From Klebsiella pneumoniae (GTDB taxonomy: Bacteria > Myxococcota_A > UBA796 > SXON01), in NCBI GenBank assembly GCA_945867435.1, contig CAMBIK010000010.1, positions 1 to 38,714 on the forward strand: a DNA stretch of 38,714 bases, read 5' to 3'. Each line of letters starts with the position of its first letter. Position 1 is the stretch's first letter. The notes below the pieces were generated by a model. It saw only the letters and a program-made list of their open reading frames with translations, searched no databases and was not told where the DNA came from. The translations under genes were made by a program, and so were the position numbers. Of the stretch, positions 1 to 6,890 are shown in pieces.

Positions 1-72
1 CGGCTCGGCGGCCTTGCCGCCCAATCGGCTGGCCAGCGCGCCCTTGACCGAGCTGCGGAGTCGGGAGAACAT
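1..72 (-). CDS. Partial protein, N-terminus only, basic amphipathic start
   Basis: The ATG at 72-70 shares its A with the TGA stop of the upstream ferredoxin gene (TGATG), so the two are probably translationally coupled. Only 24 codons lie in the window before it runs off the left edge. The visible start is basic and helix-like (RLRSSVKGALASRLG) and no domain can be recognised. It resembles the start of the Rieske protein at 26462-26980 (L-[KR]-x-x-V-K-x-A-L in both). Function unknown; a role linked to the ferredoxin is inferred only from the overlap. Confidence 0.6.
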   Translation of the reverse strand, partial: MFSRLRSSVKGALASRLGGKAAEP

Positions 73-392
73 CAGGCGTCCTCGAGCTGAAGGCGCTTCA
101 CGGGACGGCCGTGGTGGAAGTGCTCGCGGACGATCTCCGCAACGTCGGCCGCGGTGACCCCGCGATACCACACGCCCTCCGGGTACACAACGACGGTGGG
201 ACCGGCACGGCAGGGCCCCAGGCAGTTGCTGGTCTGCAGCTTCACAGTCTCCAACAAGTCATCCTCGGTGTCGAGCGCCATGGAGAAGGCCGCCGCCACC
301 TGCGCACAACCGCGCTCGCCGCACGACCCCTTCGGGTGGCCGGGAGGGCGCGTGTTCGTGCAAACGAACACATGGTGTTTCCATGTAGGCAT
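72..392 (-). CDS. Thioredoxin-like [2Fe-2S] ferredoxin
   Basis: A 106-residue protein that fits the thioredoxin-fold [2Fe-2S] ferredoxin family, small cytosolic electron carriers related to the NuoE C-terminal domain. The likely cluster ligands are visible: C11 (HVFVC), C24 (GSCGERGC) and C57/C61 (NCLGPC), followed by the family-typical stretch GPTVVVYPEGVWYRGV and an EIVREH helix. An additional C29 is present. I chose the ATG at 392 because the family begins directly with the (H)VFVC strand; an in-frame upstream start at 446 would add 18 unlike residues. Its stop overlaps the start of the partial gene at 1-72, so they form an operon. The redox partner is unknown. The family call is strong; the physiological role is not known. 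Confidence 0.88.
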   Translation of the reverse strand: MPTWKHHVFVCTNTRPPGHPKGSCGERGCAQVAAAFSMALDTEDDLLETVKLQTSNCLGPCRAGPTVVVYPEGVWYRGVTAADVAEIVREHFHHGRPVKRLQLEDA

Positions 393-526
393 CGCAGCAC
401 TATAGCCGCGATGCGGGCCGGACCACGGTAGTCCCGGGCACGACAAGCAGCGCGATCGGTTCCAGCGAAGCGGCCGGGCCCCTTCCCCTTGTTCAGGATA
501 GCAGCGCCGCTCCTCCTGAGGGTCCC
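393..526. promoter_or_regulatory. Divergent intergenic region, ferredoxin / SCP2
   Basis: These 134 bases separate the ferredoxin gene (leftward) from the SCP2-like gene (rightward) and must hold both promoters. A plausible ribosome-binding site (GAGGG, about 519-523) precedes the SCP2 ATG. I could not identify convincing -35/-10 pairs. Confidence 0.4.
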
Positions 527-850
527 ATGGCCGAGACGCGCGAGTTCTTCGAAAAGTACATGCCCGAGAAGCTTGTTGAGAAGCCCAATCTCGTCACCGA
601 AGTGAAGGCGGTTTTCCGCTTCGACGTTGCCGGCGCCGGGATCTGGATGATGGATCTGAAAAACCCCCCGGGCGGGATCACCGAAGTCGAAGGCGAGCCG
701 CCTCCAGCGGACTGCGTGATCACGGTCGCCAAGGCGGATTGGGAAACGGTGCTCGACAAGCCCGCCTACGCCATGCAGTTGTTCATGACGGGCAAGCTCA
801 AAGCCAGCAACATCGGCCTCGCCATGGCGCTGCAGAAAATCCTCGGCTGA
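527..850 (+). CDS. SCP2 sterol-binding domain protein
   Basis: A 107-residue single-domain protein resembling the sterol carrier protein 2 (SCP2) family, which binds lipids or acyl chains in a hydrophobic tunnel. The typical pattern is visible: an N-terminal helix, a strand with VFRFDV, a G/P-rich turn, then ADCVITVAKADWETVLD (the common D-x-x-I-x-x-x-x-x-D-x-x-x-x-x pattern), then QLFMTGKLKASNIGLAMALQKIL, where F-x-x-G-K-L-K-x-x-G is a hallmark of SCP2 proteins. The length matches stand-alone bacterial SCP2 proteins. The ATG has GAGGG just upstream. It has no signal peptide and is probably cytosolic. It converges on the ferritin-like gene, 33 bp away. The ligand is unknown. Confidence 0.85.
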   Translation: MAETREFFEKYMPEKLVEKPNLVTEVKAVFRFDVAGAGIWMMDLKNPPGGITEVEGEPPPADCVITVAKADWETVLDKPAYAMQLFMTGKLKASNIGLAMALQKILG

Positions 851-883
851 GCCTTCGGACGCCCCGCAGCGGGCTGTCGGTGA

Positions 884-1360
884 CTAGGCGGCTCCCCAGC
901 GCTTCTCGGCGCTGGCGAGCATGTCTCGGTGCGTCCGGTCTTCCTCGGCCATCTTCTGAAGGATGTCCCCAAACTCGGGGAAGACCTTGAAGAACTGCAC
1001 GCGACCGTGCAGCTCGGCCGCGCTTTCCTCCGCCCACCGAGCCAACCGGAGGGCCTCGCCGATGGTGACGCCCTCGCGTTCCGACCGTTGCCGCGCGTTG
1101 CGTACCTCGACGAGGAACCTGTTTGCTTCATCCTGCTCCACGTCGAAGGCCTGTTGGCCAACCTCGGGCATGCCCGCGAGGGAGGACTGGTGAATGCGGA
1201 TGCTGGCCGCGTGGTAGCGTTCCGCCTCTGCGTAGTTCATCCAGAAATAAACCAGCTCTCGCCTTGCTGAAAAACGATTTGCGAACACCTCGTATAGGGC
1301 CGCGCATTCCAGTTCAATGGACACGGCGACTTCAAGGACGTCCTTCCAGTTCGACGACAT
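884..1360 (-). CDS. Ferritin-like / rubrerythrin-type four-helix protein
   Basis: A 158-residue, largely helical protein with the diiron carboxylate pattern of ferritin-like and rubrerythrin-type domains: E16 in helix 1 (AVSIELECAALYE), E47-x-x-H50 in helix 2 (YAEAERYHAASI), and a late EEDRTHRDML segment where an Asp stands three residues before the His, the place usually held by Glu. No rubredoxin Cys pairs are present, so it is not a classical rubrerythrin. The ATG at 1360 is preceded by AAGGGGTGGGC, a good ribosome-binding site; longer in-frame starts run into the GMC gene. It lies 29 bp downstream of the GMC oxidoreductase on the same strand, so co-transcription is likely. It may detoxify peroxide made by the flavoenzyme or handle iron; that is inference. 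Confidence 0.75.
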   Translation of the reverse strand: MSSNWKDVLEVAVSIELECAALYEVFANRFSARRELVYFWMNYAEAERYHAASIRIHQSSLAGMPEVGQQAFDVEQDEANRFLVEVRNARQRSEREGVTIGEALRLARWAEESAAELHGRVQFFKVFPEFGDILQKMAEEDRTHRDMLASAEKRWGAA

Positions 1361-1389
1361 GCCCACCCCTTGGTGGCACTGTAACCGCA

Positions 1390-2907
1390 TCAGGTCTCGG
1401 CGAGGATTCCGTCGGCCACCACGTCGGTCAGCGCGTAGATGGTCAGCTGCGGATTTACGCCGGAAGCGGTCGGAAACAGGCTTCCATCCGCCACATAGAG
1501 GTTCTTGTAGGCCCAGAGGCGGCCGGTCGGGGATGTGGCGCCGATCGCGGGGCTGCCCCCCATCCGGGCGGTCCCCATCTGGTGGAAGCAGAAAAGTGCC
1601 AGGTCCCCCCCCGACCACCCCACGTCGTCGAGCTTCTTGAAGTCGCGAATGGACTTCAGGACCGTGAGTCGGCTGTGCCCCGTAATCACGGCCGCGGCGC
1701 CTGAAGCCAGCCACGCTTCCGCGCACAGTTCCACCGCCTGGCGCATGCGCATGGCGTCGATGCGTGCGAACGACCATTGGATGCTCGGACGGCCTTTCCC
1801 CACGCCCACCCGCCCTGGAACCGAATCGCGCAGCAGCATTCCGGCCGCACTGTACTCGTTATACCTGCGTAATTGCTTCTGGCGCTCCAGCCCGAAGCCC
1901 GGGAAGATCGTGGAGGTGATGCCCGGCGGGGCGCCGATGCCTTCGATGATCGCGCCGATGGGGTTGCCGTTGAGCACATCGGAAAACTCGCCGATGTAAT
2001 AGCCTTGCTTGATCCCTTCGTAGTTGGCGATGTGGCGCCCGGGGTACCAGCCGCAGACCGGGGTGCCGGGGTGGGTCCATAGGTTTCCGCCCAGATGCCC
2101 GGACGGGTCGTCGATGCCCGAGCGTAGCAACAGGTAGGGCGTATGGATGGCGCCGCCGCTGATCACGACCACATCGGCATCGATGCGGAACGTGCCGCGC
2201 GGCTGACGCGCCTCGTCCAAAAGCGTGCCTTCGACGGCGGCAGCACGCCCGGCCTCGGTCACGACGTGGTCCACGCGGGCATCGGTCAGCAGGGTGGCCC
2301 CTGACCGGGTGGCGAGCGGCACAAACGTGACCGCCGCGGACTGCTTCACGTTGTAGGTGCAGCCAAGGTCGCAGAAGCCGGACCCGTAGCAATCCTTGGC
2401 ATTGCGGTGAAAGGTGTCGCCCTTCCAGCCCAGTCGCTCCGCTCCCTGCCTGAGCAAGTCGTTGTTCACGTTGAGGTTCCCCACCTCCACCTTGCGAACG
2501 TGAAGAATCTCCTCGATTTTCTCAAAGCGCGGCTTCATCGCCTCGGGCGAAAGGTCGGGCAGGTTGAACCGCCGCACCCACTCGCGCAGCAGGCGTTCCG
2601 GCGTGCGAAAGCAGTCCAGATAGTTCACCACCGAGCTGCCTCCGACCACTCGCCCCTGGAGCATCGCCATGGAACCATCGTCGGTCGCACGGAGACCAGC
2701 CTCGTAGTACAGCTTCTGCATCATCTCGCCTTCGCGCTGCGAGAATTCCTTGGCGGCCACGTACGACCCCGCCTCGATCAGCAGGACATCCCGACCCGCT
2801 TCGGCCAGTCGCTTCGCGACCGTGCTGCCGCCAGGCCCCGTGCCCACGACGACCACCTGGACTCGCCGCGAAAAGGGAGCCGCTACGGTGTTTCCGCTGA
2901 GCCTCAC
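1390..2907 (-). CDS. GMC-family FAD-dependent oxidoreductase
   Basis: A 505-residue flavoprotein of the glucose-methanol-choline family. Residues 17-47 form the FAD-binding Rossmann motif (VVVVGTGPGGSTVAKRL followed by LLIEAG), residues 85-96 hold GRVVGGSSVVNY, and the C-terminus holds FHQMGTARMGG and DGSLFPTASGVNPQLTI with N485 at the catalytic His/Asn position. C173, C179 and C183 form C-x5-C-x3-C, a cysteine motif found in one branch of the family that could bind an iron-sulfur cluster. The start is GTG, overlapping the TGA of the upstream gene (GTGA). That upstream gene encodes a Tat-type gluconate-dehydrogenase-subunit-3-like protein, suggesting a periplasmic alcohol/sugar dehydrogenase pair. 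The usual cytochrome c subunit is absent. Substrate unknown. Confidence 0.9.
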   Translation of the reverse strand: MRLSGNTVAAPFSRRVQVVVVGTGPGGSTVAKRLAEAGRDVLLIEAGSYVAAKEFSQREGEMMQKLYYEAGLRATDDGSMAMLQGRVVGGSSVVNYLDCFRTPERLLREWVRRFNLPDLSPEAMKPRFEKIEEILHVRKVEVGNLNVNNDLLRQGAERLGWKGDTFHRNAKDCYGSGFCDLGCTYNVKQSAAVTFVPLATRSGATLLTDARVDHVVTEAGRAAAVEGTLLDEARQPRGTFRIDADVVVISGGAIHTPYLLLRSGIDDPSGHLGGNLWTHPGTPVCGWYPGRHIANYEGIKQGYYIGEFSDVLNGNPIGAIIEGIGAPPGITSTIFPGFGLERQKQLRRYNEYSAAGMLLRDSVPGRVGVGKGRPSIQWSFARIDAMRMRQAVELCAEAWLASGAAAVITGHSRLTVLKSIRDFKKLDDVGWSGGDLALFCFHQMGTARMGGSPAIGATSPTGRLWAYKNLYVADGSLFPTASGVNPQLTIYALTDVVADGILAET

Positions 2908-3419
2908 TCGGGCTCACCGAAGCGCAGTTCGTGAATGGGAACGTCTACCCTGCCGATCCAGGGGCCGGGGTAGCCGATCGAGGGGTGAACCGCGGGGTTG
3001 GTGTAGCAGTGAGACAGCACGAGCTGGCGCAGCGCCTGGATGACCTGCCGACGGAACGCGAGCGGGCTCGAGATCCAGTCTTCGACCGCCGCGACCTGGG
3101 CAGCTTCGCCTAGGCTCACGAACGGGCCGCAGGTCGGCACCAGCACGCGAGAAAGCAGGTCGAAGGTGCTGGGCAGCGAAGCGAGCACGGTTTGCTGGCT
3201 TTCGTCGAGGAAGCCGAGCGAGGTCTTGAGCGCCGCGCTCACGCCGAGGGCCTCGGCACCCGGACCGTAGAACATGCGGGCGAGGGCTTCCACCACCGCA
3301 AGATCATCCTCACCAAAGCTGGCCTTCGGAGGGGGAAGCGAGCACCGCAGCGCCGCCGGGATGGCGACCACGGCTGCCGCAGCACTCAGCAGCAGGACCT
3401 CACGACGGGACAACGCCAT
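2904..3419 (-). CDS. Tat-exported gluconate 2-dehydrogenase subunit 3-like protein
   Basis: A 171-residue protein starting with a twin-arginine signal (SRREVLLLSAAAAVVAIPAA), so probably exported folded through Tat. The rest is helical, with the length and layout of gluconate 2-dehydrogenase subunit 3 / gamma subunits (VVEALARMFYGPG..., a central helix bundle, and a conserved-looking end NPAVHPSIGYPGPWIG). In known enzymes this small subunit carries the Tat signal and escorts the FAD subunit across the membrane. That fits here, because the GMC flavoprotein starts inside its stop codon and has no signal of its own. It sits 18 bp downstream of the GldG-like gene. The family call rests on these features and context; the sequence is diverged. 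Confidence 0.75.
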   Translation of the reverse strand: MALSRREVLLLSAAAAVVAIPAALRCSLPPPKASFGEDDLAVVEALARMFYGPGAEALGVSAALKTSLGFLDESQQTVLASLPSTFDLLSRVLVPTCGPFVSLGEAAQVAAVEDWISSPLAFRRQVIQALRQLVLSHCYTNPAVHPSIGYPGPWIGRVDVPIHELRFGEPE

Positions 3420-3437
3420 CGGGGGCAGCTATCCCGC

Positions 3438-5090
3438 CTACTGGTTTCGGCGCCGAAGGTAGGTCACGACCGCGCCCGCCGTGGCAAGTCCGGGCACGCC
3501 CAACATGGCCAGGAGCACGGTCACGATGCCAGGAACCACATCTACGGTGATCTGCCCCCGCTTGGCGTCGTTGGCGTGGATGGTGACCTGTTTCGTGTCA
3601 CCGGCCATCCACCCGACGCTGTTCAGCAGCAGGTCCTGATTGGCGCCCTGATTCGAGAAACTGTTGGTTCCGAAGTCGGCATCTCCGATCACGACCAGCC
3701 GGCCGCCGGCCGCCTTGGGCAGCCGATCCACGACGGCGGGCGGGGGGGCCAGGGCGGGCGCACCTTCCAGCACCGGAACGACTGCAGCCACAGTGGCCTC
3801 GGCGATCGCGGCGGGGTCGGTCACCTCCACGGCCACCATCAGGGATACATTTCCAATCGGGTCCACCCCTGGGTCGGGGGCGGGGGGCACGCCCTGCAGG
3901 TCGGACAAGTTGGATTCGGCCCAGCTCTGGTCCGTGGTGTGGAGCAGCTCGGTCACGGTCAACCCCGCCACCTCGGGGCCCTTGGCCGCCGAACGGGCGA
4001 GCGGAAACAGCACCGCATCGCCGAGCTTCTCCACGATGGGGTGCGCCGCATAGCTGGCAGGCGCCACCATCACGAACGACGCGCCATTCGCGGTCTGGCG
4101 GTAGGGATCGCCTTCGATCACGATGTCGGCGCCTACCTTCACGCCGTAGCGAGCCATGTCGGCGGCGGTGTTCGGGGTTTCGAGGGGGTTGAGCAGCACG
4201 ATCATCTTGCCGCCCGCCGCGACATATTGCGCCAGGCGGTCGAGTTCCCCGCCCGAGAGGTCGGTGCGCGGCCCCGCAAGCAGGAGCACTTCGCAGTCCG
4301 CGGGTGTGGGCTGTGCCGAGAGCAGGTTTACTGTTGAAAGGATGTAGTTCTGCTTGGTGAGCTTCCCGAGTGCGATGCCCATGCCGTCGGCGGCCGACGA
4401 ATCGTCCGCCCCACTTTCGCCGTGACCACCCACCGCGCACAGCGAGTGGGATTCCGTGGTGGTGGCCTTCACAAGCGCGTTGGTGATCCCTTCCTCGTCA
4501 AAACCGGTGGTCAAACGCTGTTCCACGGCGCCGGCGCGGATGATCACTTCGCCGTATTCGCTGGTGATTTTCTCCTGCATCGCCGCCAGGTTGTCGCCCT
4601 GGGGGTCGAGGTGGCGAACCGTGATCAAGGTGCTGGCTTCTTCATAGCCCCGAATGAGCTCCTTGAAGTCCGAAGCCTCCATGCCGCCTTTCGGGAAGAA
4701 GGCAAGGATGTCCACCTTGGTTTCGAGGCCCTTGGCGATCGTCACGCTCTGCTCGCTCAACGAATAGCGCTTGGTGCTCGTGAGGTCCCAACGCTCGTCG
4801 TAGCGGGCGCCGACCACGTTCACGGCGACAAGCAGGGCCATCGCCACCAGGAGCAGCACGCCGACCATGCCGCCGCGCGCGACCGAGTTGTCGTTCCGGA
4901 GGTTGGAAAACGATCCCCTCTCCAGGAACAGCCACAACCCGATGCAGACAATCCCGCCTGCGCCGAGAGCGTGAAGGCCAAGGGGGAAGTTCATCGATTC
5001 GAACATCGACAGGAGGAACAGGGAGCTGGCCCCCCAAGCGAAGATCGCCAGGGAACCAAGCACGGCAAGAATCGGACCAATGGCGCGCAT
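3438..5090 (-). CDS. gldG: GldG-like ABC-associated membrane protein
   Basis: A 550-residue protein matching the GldG / ABC-type uncharacterised transport family. It has two N-terminal membrane spans (ILAVLGSLAIFAWGASSLFL and LHALGAGGIVCIGLWLFLE), a third span (VGVLLLVAMALLVAVNVV), then the typical YDERWDLTSTKRYSLSEQS, where the exported domain begins. A long extracytoplasmic region with GGHGES, LLLAGPRTDLS and GGKMIVLLNP follows, and a final span lies just before the basic end YLRRRNQ. I chose the ATG at 5090 because GGGGG sits about 10 bases upstream; an in-frame GTG at 5111 would overlap the permease stop. It lies just after the permease gene, so ATPase, permease and GldG form one complex. 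In Bacteroidota GldAFG supports gliding; here the cargo or role is unknown. Confidence 0.85.
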   Translation of the reverse strand: MRAIGPILAVLGSLAIFAWGASSLFLLSMFESMNFPLGLHALGAGGIVCIGLWLFLERGSFSNLRNDNSVARGGMVGVLLLVAMALLVAVNVVGARYDERWDLTSTKRYSLSEQSVTIAKGLETKVDILAFFPKGGMEASDFKELIRGYEEASTLITVRHLDPQGDNLAAMQEKITSEYGEVIIRAGAVEQRLTTGFDEEGITNALVKATTTESHSLCAVGGHGESGADDSSAADGMGIALGKLTKQNYILSTVNLLSAQPTPADCEVLLLAGPRTDLSGGELDRLAQYVAAGGKMIVLLNPLETPNTAADMARYGVKVGADIVIEGDPYRQTANGASFVMVAPASYAAHPIVEKLGDAVLFPLARSAAKGPEVAGLTVTELLHTTDQSWAESNLSDLQGVPPAPDPGVDPIGNVSLMVAVEVTDPAAIAEATVAAVVPVLEGAPALAPPPAVVDRLPKAAGGRLVVIGDADFGTNSFSNQGANQDLLLNSVGWMAGDTKQVTIHANDAKRGQITVDVVPGIVTVLLAMLGVPGLATAGAVVTYLRRRNQ

Positions 5091-5101
5091 ATGCGAACCC
5101 C

Positions 5102-5854
5102 CTACCGCCACCGCAGCGCTTCAACGCGCTGGGTGGTGGCGAAGAGGAAGAAGAAAATCACGGAGATGAAGTACACGGCGTCGCTGGTGTGAACGACGCC
5201 CTTGGAGAGCTGCTCGAAGTGGTTGAGCATCGAGATGTGTTCCACCACGGACTTGGCCTTTCCTTCATCGAGCATCTGCCCCAACCACCCCACGATCCAG
5301 GCCGAGAGGTTGATGGTGAAACCGATGACCAGCGCAATGAGCTGGTTGTCGGTGACCGACGAGGTGAACAGGCCGACGGCGACGAACACGGCCATCAGCA
5401 CCATGAACCCGCCATAGTTCGCGTAGAAGACGCCGGAGTCGGGGTCCCCTATCCAATAGAGGATCGCGGGCACATAGAGCGTGGTTGCGACGAGGATGGC
5501 GGCGTAGCCCAAGCCACCGAGGAACTTCCCGGCCACGATCTGCCACGAGGAGATCGGCGAGGTGAGCAGCAGTTCGATGGAGCGTTCCCGACGCTCGGCC
5601 GCGATGGTCCCCATGGTGATGGCGGGCATCACCAGCAGCACGATGACGCTCAAGTTGCCGAACAGCCCCTGGACGATCATCTCGGTGACGTTGGCTTCGG
5701 GCATGCCCATCCCGCCCTGCACCGCAACGCTCATGATCATCATCGAGAAGAACAAGCCAGCGAGCAGGGTGAACGCCACCAGCACAATCCAACCGATCAC
5801 GCTGGAAAAGTAGGCGCCGAGCTCACGCTTGGCGATGGCAAGGATGGCGGTCAT
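5102..5854 (-). CDS. gldF: ABC-2 type permease, GldF-like
   Basis: A 250-residue integral membrane protein with about six spans: VIGWIVLVAFTLLAGLFF, LSVIVLLVMPAITMG, IVAGKFLGGLGYAAILVATT, YGGFMVLMAVFVAVGLFTSS, LIALVIGFTINLSAWIVGW and AVYFISVIFFFLFATT. The cytoplasmic stretch ERRERSIELLLTSPISSWQIVAGKF is the hallmark of ABC-2/GldF permeases, where E-R-x-x-x-x-x-E-x-L-L-T-x-P contacts the ATPase. It begins inside the ATPase stop (ATGA at 5854-5851). The downstream GldG-like gene follows at once. It forms the membrane channel of the transporter; substrate unknown. Confidence 0.9.
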   Translation of the reverse strand: MTAILAIAKRELGAYFSSVIGWIVLVAFTLLAGLFFSMMIMSVAVQGGMGMPEANVTEMIVQGLFGNLSVIVLLVMPAITMGTIAAERRERSIELLLTSPISSWQIVAGKFLGGLGYAAILVATTLYVPAILYWIGDPDSGVFYANYGGFMVLMAVFVAVGLFTSSVTDNQLIALVIGFTINLSAWIVGWLGQMLDEGKAKSVVEHISMLNHFEQLSKGVVHTSDAVYFISVIFFFLFATTQRVEALRWR

Positions 5855-6750
5855 GCGCGGCCCCCCGACGCGGTCAGGCGCAGGTAGATGTCTTCGAGGC
5901 GTTCCGTACCGTTCATTTCCACCAGCCCGAAGGGCGCGGCGGCGCTCGCGACGTCTTCCCGCACGTCGCGGGTGGCGCGCACGGTCACGTCGTTCCCGTG
6001 CACTTCGACGCCTGAAACGTTGGGGATGGCGGTCAGCGCAGCGCGCAGGTCGGCGCTGGCCCGCACCACTTCCAGACGTACAACCTTGCCTACACTCCCG
6101 AGGTTGGCAATTTTGTCCTGGGCAACGATTTGCCCCTTGCTGATGATGATCACCCGAGAACAGATCGCTTCGATCTCGCTCAACACATGGGTGGAGAGGA
6201 TGACCGTGCGGTCCCCGGCCGCAAGCTCCTGGATCAGCTCGCGGATCTCGACGCGCTGAGCCGGGTCGAGGCCTGATGTCGGTTCGTCGAGCACAAGCAC
6301 CTGCGGGTCGTGCACCAGCGCTTGTGCGAGCCCCACACGCTGGCGATAGCCCTTGGAGAGATGCTCGATCAGGCGCCCATCCACCTTGGTGAGCCCCACC
6401 CGGTGCAGCGCCTTGTCCGTGGCAGCAGCAATATCCACGACCCCCTTGATCGTGGCGGCAAAGGCAACATAGTCGCGCACCGTCATGTTCGTGTACACCG
6501 GCGGCACTTCCGGCGAGTAGCCGAGCATCGCTTGCACGGCGCGCGGGTCTTCCGCCACGTCGTAGCCGCCCACCTTGGCCTTGCCGCTCGAAGCGCCCAG
6601 CGAACCTGCGATGATCCTCATCGTGGTGCTCTTACCGGCACCGTTTGGGCCGAGGAAGCCAACCACCTCCCCTTTGGCCACCTTGAAGCTGAGCGATTCG
6701 ACTGCCGTGAGGCCGCCATATCGCTTTGTAAGGCTTTCTACCTCGATCAT
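5851..6750 (-). CDS. gldA: ABC transporter ATP-binding protein, GldA-like
   Basis: A 299-residue ABC ATPase with all motifs intact: Walker A GPNGAGKS (34-41), signature LSKGYRQ (131-137), Walker B VLVLDEP (151-157) followed by the D-loop, and H-loop His188 (STH). The length with a roughly 80-residue C-terminal extension matches the GldA/CcmA subgroup paired with ABC-2 permeases. It is the first gene of a minus-strand run that continues through permease, GldG, Tat subunit, GMC enzyme and ferritin-like protein with no gap longer than 29 bp. The ATG at 6750 has GGACGG about 6 bases upstream. It powers the export complex; cargo unknown. Confidence 0.93.
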   Translation of the reverse strand: MIEVESLTKRYGGLTAVESLSFKVAKGEVVGFLGPNGAGKSTTMRIIAGSLGASSGKAKVGGYDVAEDPRAVQAMLGYSPEVPPVYTNMTVRDYVAFAATIKGVVDIAAATDKALHRVGLTKVDGRLIEHLSKGYRQRVGLAQALVHDPQVLVLDEPTSGLDPAQRVEIRELIQELAAGDRTVILSTHVLSEIEAICSRVIIISKGQIVAQDKIANLGSVGKVVRLEVVRASADLRAALTAIPNVSGVEVHGNDVTVRATRDVREDVASAAAPFGLVEMNGTERLEDIYLRLTASGGRA

Positions 6751-6890
6751 ATGCCGTCCATGTCCGATGCGGAGGGGCCGGATGCTAACCGACTAGGCTG
6801 TTGCCGTCGACACCGCGCGCCCCAACCGCCGTGCAATCACATTTCGTGACGCCGCGGAACGGGGTAGACTAACGGTGGATTGGGGATACC
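6751..6890. promoter_or_regulatory. Divergent intergenic region, ABC operon / lipoprotein operon
   Basis: These 140 bases lie between the leftward ABC/GMC operon and the rightward lipoprotein operon and should hold both promoters. A ribosome-binding site (GGGGAT, about 6882-6887) precedes the lipoprotein ATG. A TAGACT at 6865-6870 could be a -10 element, but I see no matching -35, so no promoter is claimed. Confidence 0.35.
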
